Shown: piece by piece, positions 49,230-57,759 of the stretch
Layout: every line of letters begins with the position of its first letter
Numbering within the stretch: the stretch's first letter is position 1
Assembly: GCF_025642975.1 (NCBI RefSeq)
Contig: NZ_JANZKJ010000001.1
Span: forward strand, 558,001 to 622,000
Length of the DNA: 64,000 bases
Origin: Pseudomonas sp. RIT-PI-S
GTDB taxonomy: Bacteria > Pseudomonadota > Gammaproteobacteria > Pseudomonadales > Pseudomonadaceae
Direction: 5' to 3'
Position numbers and translations under genes: made by a program
Notes under the pieces: model-generated
What the model was told of the DNA's origin: nothing
Databases searched by the model: none
Seen by the model: only the letters and a program-made list of their open reading frames with translations

Positions 49230-50032
49230 ATCAGCAACTCCGGGCAGGCAGGTTTGTCGTGAGCAGCCCCGAGCAGATCGCAGATTAGCCCGCATATCTG
49301 GGCCTGCCGCGGTTGCGCGGTCGGCGCCAGGTTAAAGGCGCTGCCCAGCACGAACAGCGGCACCTCCCGCTCCTCGGCGAGCAGGCCGTTGTGGGAGCGG
49401 TCGGTATTCATGCCGTGGTCGGCGGTCACCAGCACCTGATAACCGGCGTCTAGCCAGCCTTGCAGGTAGTCGGCCAGCAGCACGTCCGCGCTGCGTGCAG
49501 CGTTACGGTATTGCGAGCTATCCAGCCCATGACGATGGCCGGCGTCGTCGATGTTCATCGAATGCACCAGAAGAAAGTCCGGCGCGTGACGCAGCCTCAG
49601 GCTCTCGGCATCGGCGAACAGATGAGAGTCGGGGTAGTGGTCGGCGTAGTAAAAGTGCCCACGTTGGATCGGCAGATCAGATGCGTCCGTGTGGCGGTCG
49701 CGGGCGGCCACGAAAGGGCTTCGGTTATACAGCTCGCTGACCCAGTGGTAGGCCGCGGCGGCGGTGCCCAGGCCAGCGGCGCGGGCATAGTGGAAGATGC
49801 TGCGCTGGTTCGAAAGGCGGTTCACACCGTTGTGCACGATGCCGCTGTCAATGGGCGCTACGCCCGTGAGTATGCACTCGTAAAGCGGCCGTGACAGCGC
49901 GGGCAATTCACAGGTGAGCCGGTACAGCGCACCTCGCCCGGCTTGCACATAGGCCTGCAGATGGCCCAGGGCGTGCTCGGCGACCGAGTACGCAAGGCCA
50001 TCGAGTATTACCAGAATCACCTTGTGTCGCAT
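49226..50032 (-). CDS. Type I phosphodiesterase / alkaline-phosphatase-superfamily hydrolase
   Basis: A protein of 268 residues of the nucleotide pyrophosphatase/phosphodiesterase family. Expected metal ligands are visible: the first Asp in VILVILDGLAYS, the nucleophile region LPALSRPLYECILTG (a Ser where many relatives have Thr), HSMNIDDAGHRHG and VTADHGMNTDRSHNG. There is no signal peptide, so it acts in the cytoplasm after import. Encoded between the binding protein and the permeases, it most likely splits a phosphodiester or phosphonate delivered by this importer. Phosphonoacetate hydrolase is a relative, but the substrate is undetermined. GAGG precedes the ATG. Confidence 0.85.
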   Translation of the reverse strand: MRHKVILVILDGLAYSVAEHALGHLQAYVQAGRGALYRLTCELPALSRPLYECILTGVAPIDSGIVHNGVNRLSNQRSIFHYARAAGLGTAAAAYHWVSELYNRSPFVAARDRHTDASDLPIQRGHFYYADHYPDSHLFADAESLRLRHAPDFLLVHSMNIDDAGHRHGLDSSQYRNAARSADVLLADYLQGWLDAGYQVLVTADHGMNTDRSHNGLLAEEREVPLFVLGSAFNLAPTAQPRQAQICGLICDLLGAAHDKPACPELLI

Positions 50033-50091
50033 AAGCACGCCTCGTGCGGTCAAGCCTGCCGCGCCGGTTGGGCGCGGCAGGTATCACTGGG

Positions 50092-51174
50092 TTATTGCTG
50101 CATCTCGATGATCACTTGCTCGTTCCACTGTTGTGGCAGCGCCTTGGAACTGGTCTCCCAGGCGTCGTGCTGGGTAATCGGCTTCGCATTTTTATACTGC
50201 TCGGCGGGCAGCAGCTTGGCCGCGACCTCTGCTGGCAGCTTTACGTATTCGGCGCGGATCGGCCGGGCGTAGCCACTGGCGAGGTTGATCTGCCCGGCGT
50301 CGCTCAAGATGTACTCGCGGGCGAGCTTGGCGGCGTTGGGATGCTTGGCGTATTTGTTGATGATGGTGGTGTAGCCGGAAATCACCGTGCCGTCGGACGG
50401 GATCAACACATCAAAGCGCTTGGGGTCGATCTGGTCGCGGTAGCTCAAGCCGTTGAAATCCCACACCACGCCGACTTCGATCTCGCCCTTTTCCAGCGTC
50501 TGGATAGTCGGGTTGGCCAATGACAAACGCTTCTGCTGGGCGAGCTTGGTGAACAGTGCCAAGCCTGGAGCCAGGTTGGATTCATCCCCCTTGTAGGCGA
50601 TAGCAGCGGCCAATACGCCGTTGGCGGCTTGGGCGGCGGTACTGACGTCACCGATAGCGACCTTGTATTTACCTTTCTCCAGGTCATGCCAGCTCTTCGG
50701 CGCATCGCCGTCCTTCACCAGCTGCTTGTTGATGATGAAAGCAATGGTGCCGGTGTAGGCGAGCATCCAGTGGCCGTCCTTATCCTTCGCCCAGTCGGGT
50801 ATTTGCTCCCAGGTGCTTGGCTTGTACGGCTGCGTCACGCCCTGGGTCGTGGCGATGGGGCCGAAGGCTGCGCCTACGTCGCCGATGTCGGCGCTGGCGT
50901 TGTCTTTCTCGGCCGCGAACTTGGCGACTTCCTGCGCCGAGCTCATGTCTGTGTCCATGTGCTTGAGGCCGTATTTGCTGGCCAGGTCTTCCCAGGTGCC
51001 TTTCCAGTTTGCCCAGGCATCGGGCATGCCCACGCTATTGACCTGGCCTTCTTGTTTAGCCGCGGCTTCCAGGGCCTGCAGGTCGCCGGCGGCCATGGCC
51101 TGGTTGCCCAAGGCCAGGGCCGAGCCCAACAGTGAGGCGAGGAACAGTGTTTTCAGCGCGGGCTGTTTTTTCAT
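50092..51174 (-). CDS. Periplasmic substrate-binding protein of the importer
   Basis: A protein of 360 residues with a signal peptide (MKKQPALKTLFLASLLGSALA...QAMA). The mature part has the two-lobed fold of the spermidine/putrescine-iron-phosphonate binding proteins (class D/F-like): AKQEGQVNSVGMPDAWANW, SADIGDVGAAFGPIA, WMLAYTGTIAFIINKQLV and VVWDFNGLSYRD. It is the first gene of the minus-strand operon. CAGGAG lies seven bases before the ATG. A candidate operator lies 49-64 bases upstream of its start. Confidence 0.91.
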   Translation of the reverse strand: MKKQPALKTLFLASLLGSALALGNQAMAAGDLQALEAAAKQEGQVNSVGMPDAWANWKGTWEDLASKYGLKHMDTDMSSAQEVAKFAAEKDNASADIGDVGAAFGPIATTQGVTQPYKPSTWEQIPDWAKDKDGHWMLAYTGTIAFIINKQLVKDGDAPKSWHDLEKGKYKVAIGDVSTAAQAANGVLAAAIAYKGDESNLAPGLALFTKLAQQKRLSLANPTIQTLEKGEIEVGVVWDFNGLSYRDQIDPKRFDVLIPSDGTVISGYTTIINKYAKHPNAAKLAREYILSDAGQINLASGYARPIRAEYVKLPAEVAAKLLPAEQYKNAKPITQHDAWETSSKALPQQWNEQVIIEMQQ

Positions 51175-51222
51175 CTGTAGCTCCTGACGAAGTTCGTCAT
51201 CGGGGTCGAGGAAGTTCGCGAT

Positions 51223-51238
51223 GCTGGTCTAGATCAGC
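51223..51238. promoter_or_regulatory. Operator candidate O1 upstream of the binding-protein gene
   Basis: GCTGGTCTAGATCAGC is a 16-base palindrome with one mismatched pair. It contains GTCTAGAT, close to the GTnTAnAC consensus of HutC/UTRA-type GntR regulators, and shares TGGTCTAGA with O2 at 51470-51481. Confidence 0.65.
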
Positions 51239-51469
51239 AATACGCAGGCCAATCTAGGCTCTGTGCGTGACACTTTGATGTCTATCGGCACGAGAGGGCC
51301 GTTTCGCTCGCCTTAGCGTAGTCCATCCATGGCGCTGTGCAGGGCAATGGGCGCAGGGCTTGCAGGGAAGTTTTCGGCCTGTCGAAGAACGGCCTGTCAT
51401 CCACTGTTCATCGCCATGGCCTACGCTGCGAACACCGAAGCTGAGCTTTGAAGGCGCCACCGGGCGCAC

Positions 51470-51481
51470 TGGTCTAGACCA
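51470..51481. promoter_or_regulatory. Operator candidate O2 upstream of the GntR gene
   Basis: TGGTCTAGACCA is a perfect 12-base palindrome containing GTCTAGAC, an exact match to GTnTAnAC. It ends 13 bases before the regulator's start codon, immediately before its ribosome binding site (AAGGA), and so could block the regulator's own expression. Confidence 0.7.
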
Positions 51482-51494
51482 AAAGGATGTTTTG

Positions 51495-52211
51495 ATGCGG
51501 GATCATGCACCGCGAGCGGTCACTGCAATATGCGCCGCCCTGGAAGAGCAGATGGAGCACGGCCTGTTACTGGCGGGGGCCAAACTGCCCGCGGAACGCC
51601 AGTTGAGTGAGCTGTTCGACACTACACGGATTACCCTGCGCGACGCGCTGGTGCAGCTCGAAGCCCGAGGGCTGGTATACCGCGAGGACAGGCGCGGCTG
51701 GTTCGTGTCGCCGCCACGGCTGACCTACGAACTCAACGAGCGCAGCCACTTTCACGCCATGGTGCGGGCCCAAGGGCGGCTGCCACACACCGAGCTGCTG
51801 AGCGCGCAGGCGATTCCGGCGCCAGCAGTGGTGTGCGATCGCCTGGGCTTGGCGCCGCTGTCTCAGGTTATCCGCATCTGCCGGCGACGGCGGATCGACG
51901 GCCGCTTGGTGCTTTATGTGGAGCACTACCTCAACCCGGCCTATTTCCCCGGGGTGCTGGAACATGACCTGAGCCAGCCCTTGACCGAGCTATACGCCCA
52001 CGCCTATGGCATCGCTTATGGCCAGGTGCGCTTCGAAATGCTGCCCACCGCCTTGCCGCTGGAGGCTGCTGGCGCCCTGAAGGTCTCGGCCGGCAGCCCC
52101 GGATTGCGGATCACCCGGATCAACCATGACAGCCGTGGCCGCTTGATCGACTGCGACCTGGAGTACTGGCGCCACGATGCGATCCGGGTGGTGACCACGG
52201 TCAGCCCGTAG
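51495..52211 (+). CDS. GntR-family regulator with UTRA domain
   Basis: A protein of 238 residues. The N-terminal winged helix is AICAALEEQMEHGLLLAGAKLPAERQLSELFDTTRITLRDALVQLEARGLVYREDRRGWFV, the GntR signature. The UTRA effector domain (about 85-235) includes PLSQVIRICRRRRIDGRLVLYVEHYLNP. It is divergent from the import operon and matched by two GTCTAGAC-type palindromes, so it probably represses both until the imported compound or a product binds. The ATG at 51495 has AAGGA eight bases upstream. Confidence 0.92.
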   Translation: MRDHAPRAVTAICAALEEQMEHGLLLAGAKLPAERQLSELFDTTRITLRDALVQLEARGLVYREDRRGWFVSPPRLTYELNERSHFHAMVRAQGRLPHTELLSAQAIPAPAVVCDRLGLAPLSQVIRICRRRRIDGRLVLYVEHYLNPAYFPGVLEHDLSQPLTELYAHAYGIAYGQVRFEMLPTALPLEAAGALKVSAGSPGLRITRINHDSRGRLIDCDLEYWRHDAIRVVTTVSP

Positions 52212-52257
52212 GTGCTGGGCTGCTCGCTTGTTCCATACGCCAGGGTTCGCATGGGCC

Positions 52258-54426
52258 TTACAGCGTTTTCGCCGCCGGCCCGCCATGCACCACCTGCACG
52301 CTCAGCCGCGGCGTGGCCAGGTCTAGCCCGGCTTCGTCGAGGGTGCGTTTGAGCAGCAAGTTGAAGGCACGGGAAATTTCCCATTGCTTGAGCGGTGCGG
52401 TCTTGAAGCGCGCGCGCAACACGGCGGAGCCGGATTCGAAGCTTTCTACCCCCTGGAACTCCAGGGGCGACCAGATCTCCCGGCGCAGCAACGGGTCGCT
52501 GTGCATCTTCTGGCCGACCTCGCGGATCAGCTTGATGGCGTCGTCGATCCCCACCGCATGGGGGATCGCCACGCGGAAAATGGCGTAGCCGAATTCCCGC
52601 GAATAGTTCTTGATGCTTTTGATCTCGCTGAAAGGAATGGTATGTACGATACCGTCGATGTCACGCAGGCGTACGGTGCGGATGGTCAGGCCCTCGACCG
52701 TGCCCAGGTGGCCGCCTACGTCCACGTAGTCGTCGATGGCCAGGGAATCCTCGACGATGATGAACAGGCCGGTGATCAGGTCCGCTACCAAGGACTGCGC
52801 GCCAAAGCCGATGGCTAGACCGATCACACCCGCACCGGCCAGCAGCGGCGTGACGTTCACGCCCATGTTCGCCAAGGCGACGATGCCGGCGATCACGAAA
52901 ATGGTCACGAACAGCACGTTGCGGATCAGCGGCATCATGGTTTGCGCGCGCGCGTTGGCGATACCTTTGCGCGAGCGGGCCAGGCCGTGGTGGATCGCGG
53001 TGTCGGCGAGAATCCATACCAGCCAGGCCAGCATCAGCGTGCCAGTGAGGCCGAACAGCCGCAGGCTGAAGTCATGGCCGCTGCCCTCGGTAAAGCGAAT
53101 GAAGGACAGCCCCCACACCCGTAGGCCCAATTCCAGGAACACCCCCCAGACCGCGATGTGCGCCAAGGTGTAGGCAAAGCTTTTCAGCCGTTCGGCGTAG
53201 GCCTCTTGGCGCCGGGCCCGTTTGCTCGGCTTCTGCGCATGCCGGCTGACCAGGCCATTGATCACCATGCATACCACCAGCAGCACGGTGCACAGCAGGG
53301 ACTGGCGCAACGCGGTGCTGGTGTCGCCGGCGGAAATAAAGGTTGCCACCAGCGACACCCCCACCAGCACCAGCGCTGGCAGGTACCAATAGGTCCCCAG
53401 CACTTCCAGGGTGTCAGTCATCGCCCGCCGATGCAGGCGCCGCGCCAAGGGCTGGTTGCAGATCAAGTGCGCCACCGGCCGGCGGAAGCGCAGGATGAAC
53501 AACCCGCTGAACAGCGCTGCCAGCACGTTGGCCAGGGCCGCTGCACTATGGGCCAGGTGCACCCCGAGGCCCGCCACCAGGCGCGGATCACTGAGCGCTT
53601 CGCCGAACGCGGCAAAGCTGCCGATCAGCCACATTGGCCGGAAAGCGCGTCGGCGCAGGATGTACAGCGCACGGTGGCGGTGCGGGCCGTCGAGTAGCGA
53701 AAACGCAATCACGCAGATGGCGGCGAAGCAGGTGCCCACTACCAGGGCATAGGCCACCACCAGGGCAAGGTCCTTGCCAAGCGAGGAGGGCACTGCGTAA
53801 CCGATGCCCAGGGTCAGCGCCAGGGCCACCAACCAGGGGCCCAGCTTGCGCAAGGCGAAGCGCAGCAGGTCCCAGGTGCGTGGATGTTGCGGCAGTTCTT
53901 CGGGGAGGCCGAAACGCTCGCGCATGCGCTGGCTCAGCCAGATCAGCGCATAGGCCAGCAGTGCCCAGGCCAGGATGGTGAGCACGAAGATCATCAATAC
54001 CGAGCTCTGGTCGGCGAAGTTGCTCGACCGGTCGAGCAGCTCGTCCCGCGCTAGCGCCAGCTCATCGACCCACTGGCTTAGTGGGCTGTTCTCACCGGCG
54101 AACTGCCGCTCCAAGGTGCGCACCGTCCCGCCGAGCAGCCCCACCACCCCTTCTCCCTGAGTGGGGTTGGCCTTGCGGCTGGCGTCGCGCAGTTGTTTGA
54201 GCTCGGTGAGCAGCCGTGCGCGCTGCTCGTCGTTCTCCAGCGTGCCGATCACGTGATCCAGCGACTGGTTCAGGTTCTCGGCCGGCGCCTCGCTCTTCGC
54301 CGGGTTGCCCAGCAGGCTGGGCAACCCGCTTGCCTGGGCCGGCGCGGAAAAGGCCAACGCGCAGCACAATAGCCAGCACAGGGCCAGCGCCCAATGCCGG
54401 GCCGGCCCTGATACCCGCGCGATCAC
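52258..54426 (-). CDS. MscS-family mechanosensitive channel, large form
   Basis: A protein of 722 residues with a signal peptide (cleavage near PAQAS), a periplasmic helical domain (about 30-130) and about ten membrane helices. The MscS core comes near residues 480-570: [67 protein letters not shown] is the pore helix and beta domain, followed by the C-terminal vestibule. The large form resembles YbiO/YjeP-type channels that release osmolytes on hypo-osmotic shock. The start is GTG at 54426, overlapping the apeB stop (GTGA), so the two are translationally coupled. Confidence 0.9.
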   Translation of the reverse strand: MIARVSGPARHWALALCWLLCCALAFSAPAQASGLPSLLGNPAKSEAPAENLNQSLDHVIGTLENDEQRARLLTELKQLRDASRKANPTQGEGVVGLLGGTVRTLERQFAGENSPLSQWVDELALARDELLDRSSNFADQSSVLMIFVLTILAWALLAYALIWLSQRMRERFGLPEELPQHPRTWDLLRFALRKLGPWLVALALTLGIGYAVPSSLGKDLALVVAYALVVGTCFAAICVIAFSLLDGPHRHRALYILRRRAFRPMWLIGSFAAFGEALSDPRLVAGLGVHLAHSAAALANVLAALFSGLFILRFRRPVAHLICNQPLARRLHRRAMTDTLEVLGTYWYLPALVLVGVSLVATFISAGDTSTALRQSLLCTVLLVVCMVINGLVSRHAQKPSKRARRQEAYAERLKSFAYTLAHIAVWGVFLELGLRVWGLSFIRFTEGSGHDFSLRLFGLTGTLMLAWLVWILADTAIHHGLARSRKGIANARAQTMMPLIRNVLFVTIFVIAGIVALANMGVNVTPLLAGAGVIGLAIGFGAQSLVADLITGLFIIVEDSLAIDDYVDVGGHLGTVEGLTIRTVRLRDIDGIVHTIPFSEIKSIKNYSREFGYAIFRVAIPHAVGIDDAIKLIREVGQKMHSDPLLRREIWSPLEFQGVESFESGSAVLRARFKTAPLKQWEISRAFNLLLKRTLDEAGLDLATPRLSVQVVHGGPAAKTL

Positions 54427-55712
54427 GGCAAGGCTCGGGCGGCGTAGAAGGCGCCCAGCACCTTGACCAAGTGGGCGAGGTCGTGGCTGCCGGCAAGCTC
54501 ACGAATGGAGTGCATGGCGAAGGTCGGTACGCCGATGTCTACCGTGCGCACCCCCAGGCGGCTGGCAGTGATGGGCCCGATGGTGGAGCCGCAGCCCATG
54601 TCGCTGCGCACCACGAAGCTCTGCACCGGCACTTCCTCGGCCAGGCACAGGTGGCGGAAGAACCCGCCGGTTTCGCTGTTGGTTGCGTAGCGCTGGTTGC
54701 TGTTGACCTTGATCACTGGCCCGGCGTTGAGCTTGGGGCCATGGTTGCCATCGTGCTTGTCCGCATAGTTGGGGTGCACGCCGTGAGCGTTGTCGGCCGA
54801 AATCAGCAGCGAACGCTGGATCGCCCGCACGTAGTCGTCGCCCTCGGGCAGCAGCCGTTGCAGGGTCTGTTCCAGCAGCGGGCCATCGGCACCGCAGGCC
54901 GAGCTCGAGCCCACTTCTTCGTGGTCGGTGCATACCAGCACGCAGGTTTCATCCCCTTCGGCGCGCAGCAGCGCTTGCAGCCCGGCAAAGCAGGACAACA
55001 GGTTGTCCAGGCGGGCGCCGGCGATGAAGTCGCCATTAAGGCCAATCACCGCGGCAGGCTGGGTGTCGTAGAAACTCAGCTCGTAATCGAGCACCACGTC
55101 GGCATTCACGCCGTGCTCCTTGGCCAACTGTTCGGTGAGCAGGGCGCGGAAGTCAAAGCGCTCGCTGCCGTCCACCTGGGCAAGAATCGGCGGCAGTTCG
55201 TTCTGGGCGTTGATCGCCCAGCCTTCATTCGCGGCGCGGTTAAGGTGAATCGCCAGGTTCGGAATGATCGCGATCGGCACCTGGAAATCCACCAGTTGGC
55301 TGGCCACGCGGCCATCCTGGCGAAAGGTCACGCGGCCAGCGATCGACAGGTCGCGGTCGAACCACGGCGCCAACAAGGCCCCGCCGTACACTTCCACGCC
55401 CAGTTGCAGAAAGCCCTGGCGTTGCAGCTCGGGCTGCGGCTTGACCCGCAGGCAGGGGCTGTCGGTATGCGCGCCAACCAGGCGCAGGCCCTGGGTGACC
55501 GGGGATTCCTTACCCAGCCGGATAGCGATCAGCGAGGAGTCGTTACGGGTCAGGTAATAGCGGCCACCGGGGGTGGTGCTCCAGCGCTCGCGTTCGTCCA
55601 GGCGTTGATAACCCGCGGCTTCGAGGCGCTGAACCAGGCTGGCGGTGGCATGGAAGGGTGTTGGCGAGGCCTTGAGGAAATCAATCAGGCCCAGGTTGAG
55701 GGTGTCACGCAT
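54423..55712 (-). CDS. apeB: M18-family aspartyl aminopeptidase
   Basis: A protein of 429 residues. M18 metal-binding blocks are visible: [15 protein letters not shown] (His, Asp), [21 protein letters not shown] (catalytic Glu), [19 protein letters not shown] and a C-terminal His in [19 protein letters not shown]. The enzyme removes acidic residues from peptide N-termini in the cytoplasm as a dodecameric zinc enzyme. Length and motifs are complete. Upstream lies the REP array. Confidence 0.94.
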   Translation of the reverse strand: MRDTLNLGLIDFLKASPTPFHATASLVQRLEAAGYQRLDERERWSTTPGGRYYLTRNDSSLIAIRLGKESPVTQGLRLVGAHTDSPCLRVKPQPELQRQGFLQLGVEVYGGALLAPWFDRDLSIAGRVTFRQDGRVASQLVDFQVPIAIIPNLAIHLNRAANEGWAINAQNELPPILAQVDGSERFDFRALLTEQLAKEHGVNADVVLDYELSFYDTQPAAVIGLNGDFIAGARLDNLLSCFAGLQALLRAEGDETCVLVCTDHEEVGSSSACGADGPLLEQTLQRLLPEGDDYVRAIQRSLLISADNAHGVHPNYADKHDGNHGPKLNAGPVIKVNSNQRYATNSETGGFFRHLCLAEEVPVQSFVVRSDMGCGSTIGPITASRLGVRTVDIGVPTFAMHSIRELAGSHDLAHLVKVLGAFYAARALP

Positions 55713-55800
55713 CGGGGTACTCCAGGCAGCAATGCCGCGAGTCTAGCGCACATGCGGGAAACGACGAAAATTGTTGCGTGGCGGGGCCGCCCATGAAGAG

Positions 55801-56776
55801 CGGCGTCTGGGTTCGCAGGCTGGCGCCAGCTCCCACAATGTAGAGCCCCTGTGGGACCGGGCGAAGCCCGGGAACGGTCGGGCGTTCGGGTTCGCAGGCT
55901 GGCCCCAGCTCCCACAATGTAGGGGCCCTGTAGGACCGGGCGAAGCCCGGGAACGATCGGCGTTTGGGTTCGCAGGCTGGCGCCAGCTCCACAATGTAGG
56001 GGCCTTGTGGGGCCGGGCGAAGCCCGGGAACGGTCTGGCGTCTGGGTTCGCAGGCTGCCGCCAGCTCCCACAATGTGGGTCCCTGTGGGACCGGGCGAAG
56101 CCCGGGAACGGTCTGGCGTCTGGGTTCGCAGGCTGGCGCCAGCTCCCACAATGTAGAGACCCTGTAGGACCGGGCGAAGCCCGGGAACGGTCTGTGTCTG
56201 GGTTCGCAGGCTGGCGCCGGCTCTCACAATGCCGAGACCCTGTGGGACCGGGCGAAGCCCGGGAACGGTCTGGCGTCTGGGTTCGCAGGCTAGCGCCAGC
56301 TCCCACAATGTGGGGATCCTTTGGGACCGGGCGAAGCCCGGGAACGGTCTGGCGTTTGGGCTCGCAGGCTGCCGCCAGCCCACAACGTAGGGGTCTTGTG
56401 GGACCGGGCGAAGCCCGGGAACGGTCGGCGTCCGGGATCGCAGGCTGGCGCCAGCTCCCACAATGTAGGGACCCTGTGGGACCGGGCGAAGCCCAGGAAT
56501 GGTCGGCGTCTGGGTTCGCAGGCTGGCGCCAGCTCTCACAATGCCGAGACCCTGTGGGACCGGGCGAAGCCCAGGAATGGTCGGCGTCTGGGTTCGCAGG
56601 CTGGCGCCAGCTCTCACAATGCCGAGACCCTGTGGGACCGGGCGAAGCCCGGGAACGGTCTGGCGTTTGGGTTCGCAGGCTGCCGCCAGCTCCCACAATG
56701 TAGGAGCCCTGTGGGACCGGGCGAAGCCCGGGAACGATCGGCGTTCGGGTTCGCAGGCTGGCGCCAGCCCACAACG
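55801..56776. repeat. Tandem array of about twelve 78-bp REP pairs
   Basis: The core CCGGGCGAAGCCC occurs at 55857, 55936, 56013, 56091, 56170, 56248, 56327, 56404, 56482, 56560, 56638 and 56717 (steps of 77-79 bases). Each unit has two facing REP halves of the form GTGGGA-stem-AAC: a CCGGGC-GAA-GCCCGG stem and, about 15 bases on, the reverse of GCTGGCGCCAGC. The GTGGGA ends and TCCCAC ends pair, so a whole unit is an imperfect palindrome. Units differ by point changes, except that 56482-56559 and 56560-56637 are identical. Two linker subtypes exist (ACAATGTAG and ACAATGCCGAGACC). The array lies between apeB and the RluA-like gene, and single copies are scattered elsewhere in the window. Confidence 0.95.
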
Positions 56777-56803
56777 ACCTATGTAAAACCGGACACTGGA
56801 ACG

Positions 56804-57439
56804 CTAGAACGGCGCCGGGCACTCGAAACGCAAGCGCTCACCCGTGGCCGGGTGGCTGAAGGCGAGCATGCTGGCGTGCAAGCACAGCCGCGGGGAGGCC
56901 GCCAAGGCTGCTTCATGCGCGTAGAGGCGGTCGCCGAGCAGCGGGTGGCCGATGCTCAGCATGTGCACGCGCAGCTGGTGCGAGCGGCCGGTGACCGGGG
57001 TCAGTTCCACACGGCACCATTGCTCATGGCGCTCCAGCACACGCCAGAAGGTCAGCGCATGCTTGCCCAGTTCGTGGTCGACCACGTGGCGAGGCTTGGT
57101 GGGCGGGTCGTAGCGCAAGGGGAGGTCGATACTGCCGCTGTCCAAGGCAGGTTGGCCCCAGCACAGCGCGGTATAGGCTTTTTCCGTTTCGCGGTCATGA
57201 AATTGCCGCGACAGCTCCCGATGGCTGTCCGCATCCCGCGCCAGCAGGATGATCCCTGAAGTTTCCCAGTCCAGCCGGTGAACGATCAACGCCTCGGGAT
57301 AGCCGTTCTCCTGCAGGCGGGTGATCAGGCAATCCTTGTTATCGTCAGCGCGCCCAGGCACGGACAGCAGCAGGGTCGGTTTGTCGATCACCAGGAAGGT
57401 CGGGTCTTGGTGCAGGATGCGGATAGAGGAAAGGGGCAT
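56804..57439 (-). CDS. rluA: RluA-family pseudouridine synthase
   Basis: A protein of 211 residues. The catalytic motif is IVHRLDWETSGIILLARD (HRLD with the reactive Asp). The other family blocks are LVIDKPTLLLSVPGR, then KAYTALCWG, and GRSHQLRVHMLSIGHPLLGDRLY near the end. Without an S4 domain and at this length it matches RluA, which modifies 23S rRNA U746 and tRNA U32. The start at 57439 gives MPLSSIRILHQD; the ribosome binding site is weak, and an upstream in-frame ATG is possible. Confidence 0.9.
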   Translation of the reverse strand: MPLSSIRILHQDPTFLVIDKPTLLLSVPGRADDNKDCLITRLQENGYPEALIVHRLDWETSGIILLARDADSHRELSRQFHDRETEKAYTALCWGQPALDSGSIDLPLRYDPPTKPRHVVDHELGKHALTFWRVLERHEQWCRVELTPVTGRSHQLRVHMLSIGHPLLGDRLYAHEAALAASPRLCLHASMLAFSHPATGERLRFECPAPF

Positions 57440-57461
57440 CGCGGGGGTCTCGGGCAAACGC

Positions 57462-57487
57462 ATGCGGCGACCAGTAGGTCGCCGCAT
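57462..57487. terminator. Perfect 11-bp hairpin between minE and rluA
   Basis: ATGCGGCGACC, loop AGTA, GGTCGCCGCAT. It lies 18 bases beyond the minE stop on the minus strand and 22 bases before the rluA start. The strong stem suggests termination or RNA processing between the min operon and rluA, but only GTTT follows instead of a T-run. Confidence 0.5.
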
Positions 57488-57504
57488 GGAGGAGCCTGCT
57501 TCGC

Positions 57505-57759
57505 TTAGCGGTCGGGCAGGGTGATATTCAATTCCAGGATCGAACAGCTGCCCTGGTTTTCCAGGGCGACATGTACGTCGTCGTTGTCGATGCTGACGTA
57601 CTTGCGGATGACTTCGACCAGCTCTTTCTGCAACGCAGGGAGGTAGTCTGGGGTGGTCCGCTGGCCGCGCTCGTGCGCCACGATGATTTGCAGACGCTCC
57701 TTCGCGACCGAGGCGGTGCTGGCCTTCTTGCGGTCACGAAAGAAGTCGAAAATATTCAT
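57505..57759 (-). CDS. minE: Cell division topological specificity factor MinE
   Basis: A protein of 84 residues. The N-terminal membrane-targeting and MinD-activating helix is [23 protein letters not shown], and the C-terminal dimer domain ends in NITLPD. It drives pole-to-pole oscillation by stimulating MinD ATPase. The start overlaps the minD stop by four bases (ATGA), so the proteins are made together. Confidence 0.96.
   Translation of the reverse strand: MNIFDFFRDRKKASTASVAKERLQIIVAHERGQRTTPDYLPALQKELVEVIRKYVSIDNDDVHVALENQGSCSILELNITLPDR

Noticed and set aside
54216-55796. 526-codon open frame on the plus strand
   Set aside because: It is antisense to apeB and the MscS gene and has no recognisable domain.
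55801-56776. CRISPR array
   Set aside because: The whole 78-base unit is repeated, including the parts that would be spacers. The units contain facing REP palindromes and no cas gene is in the window.
55685-56822. Long repeat-protein genes across the array on both strands
   Set aside because: The frames arise because the period is near a multiple of three and stop codons are rare. The register shifts between units (77-79 bases), and no ribosome binding site or signal was found.
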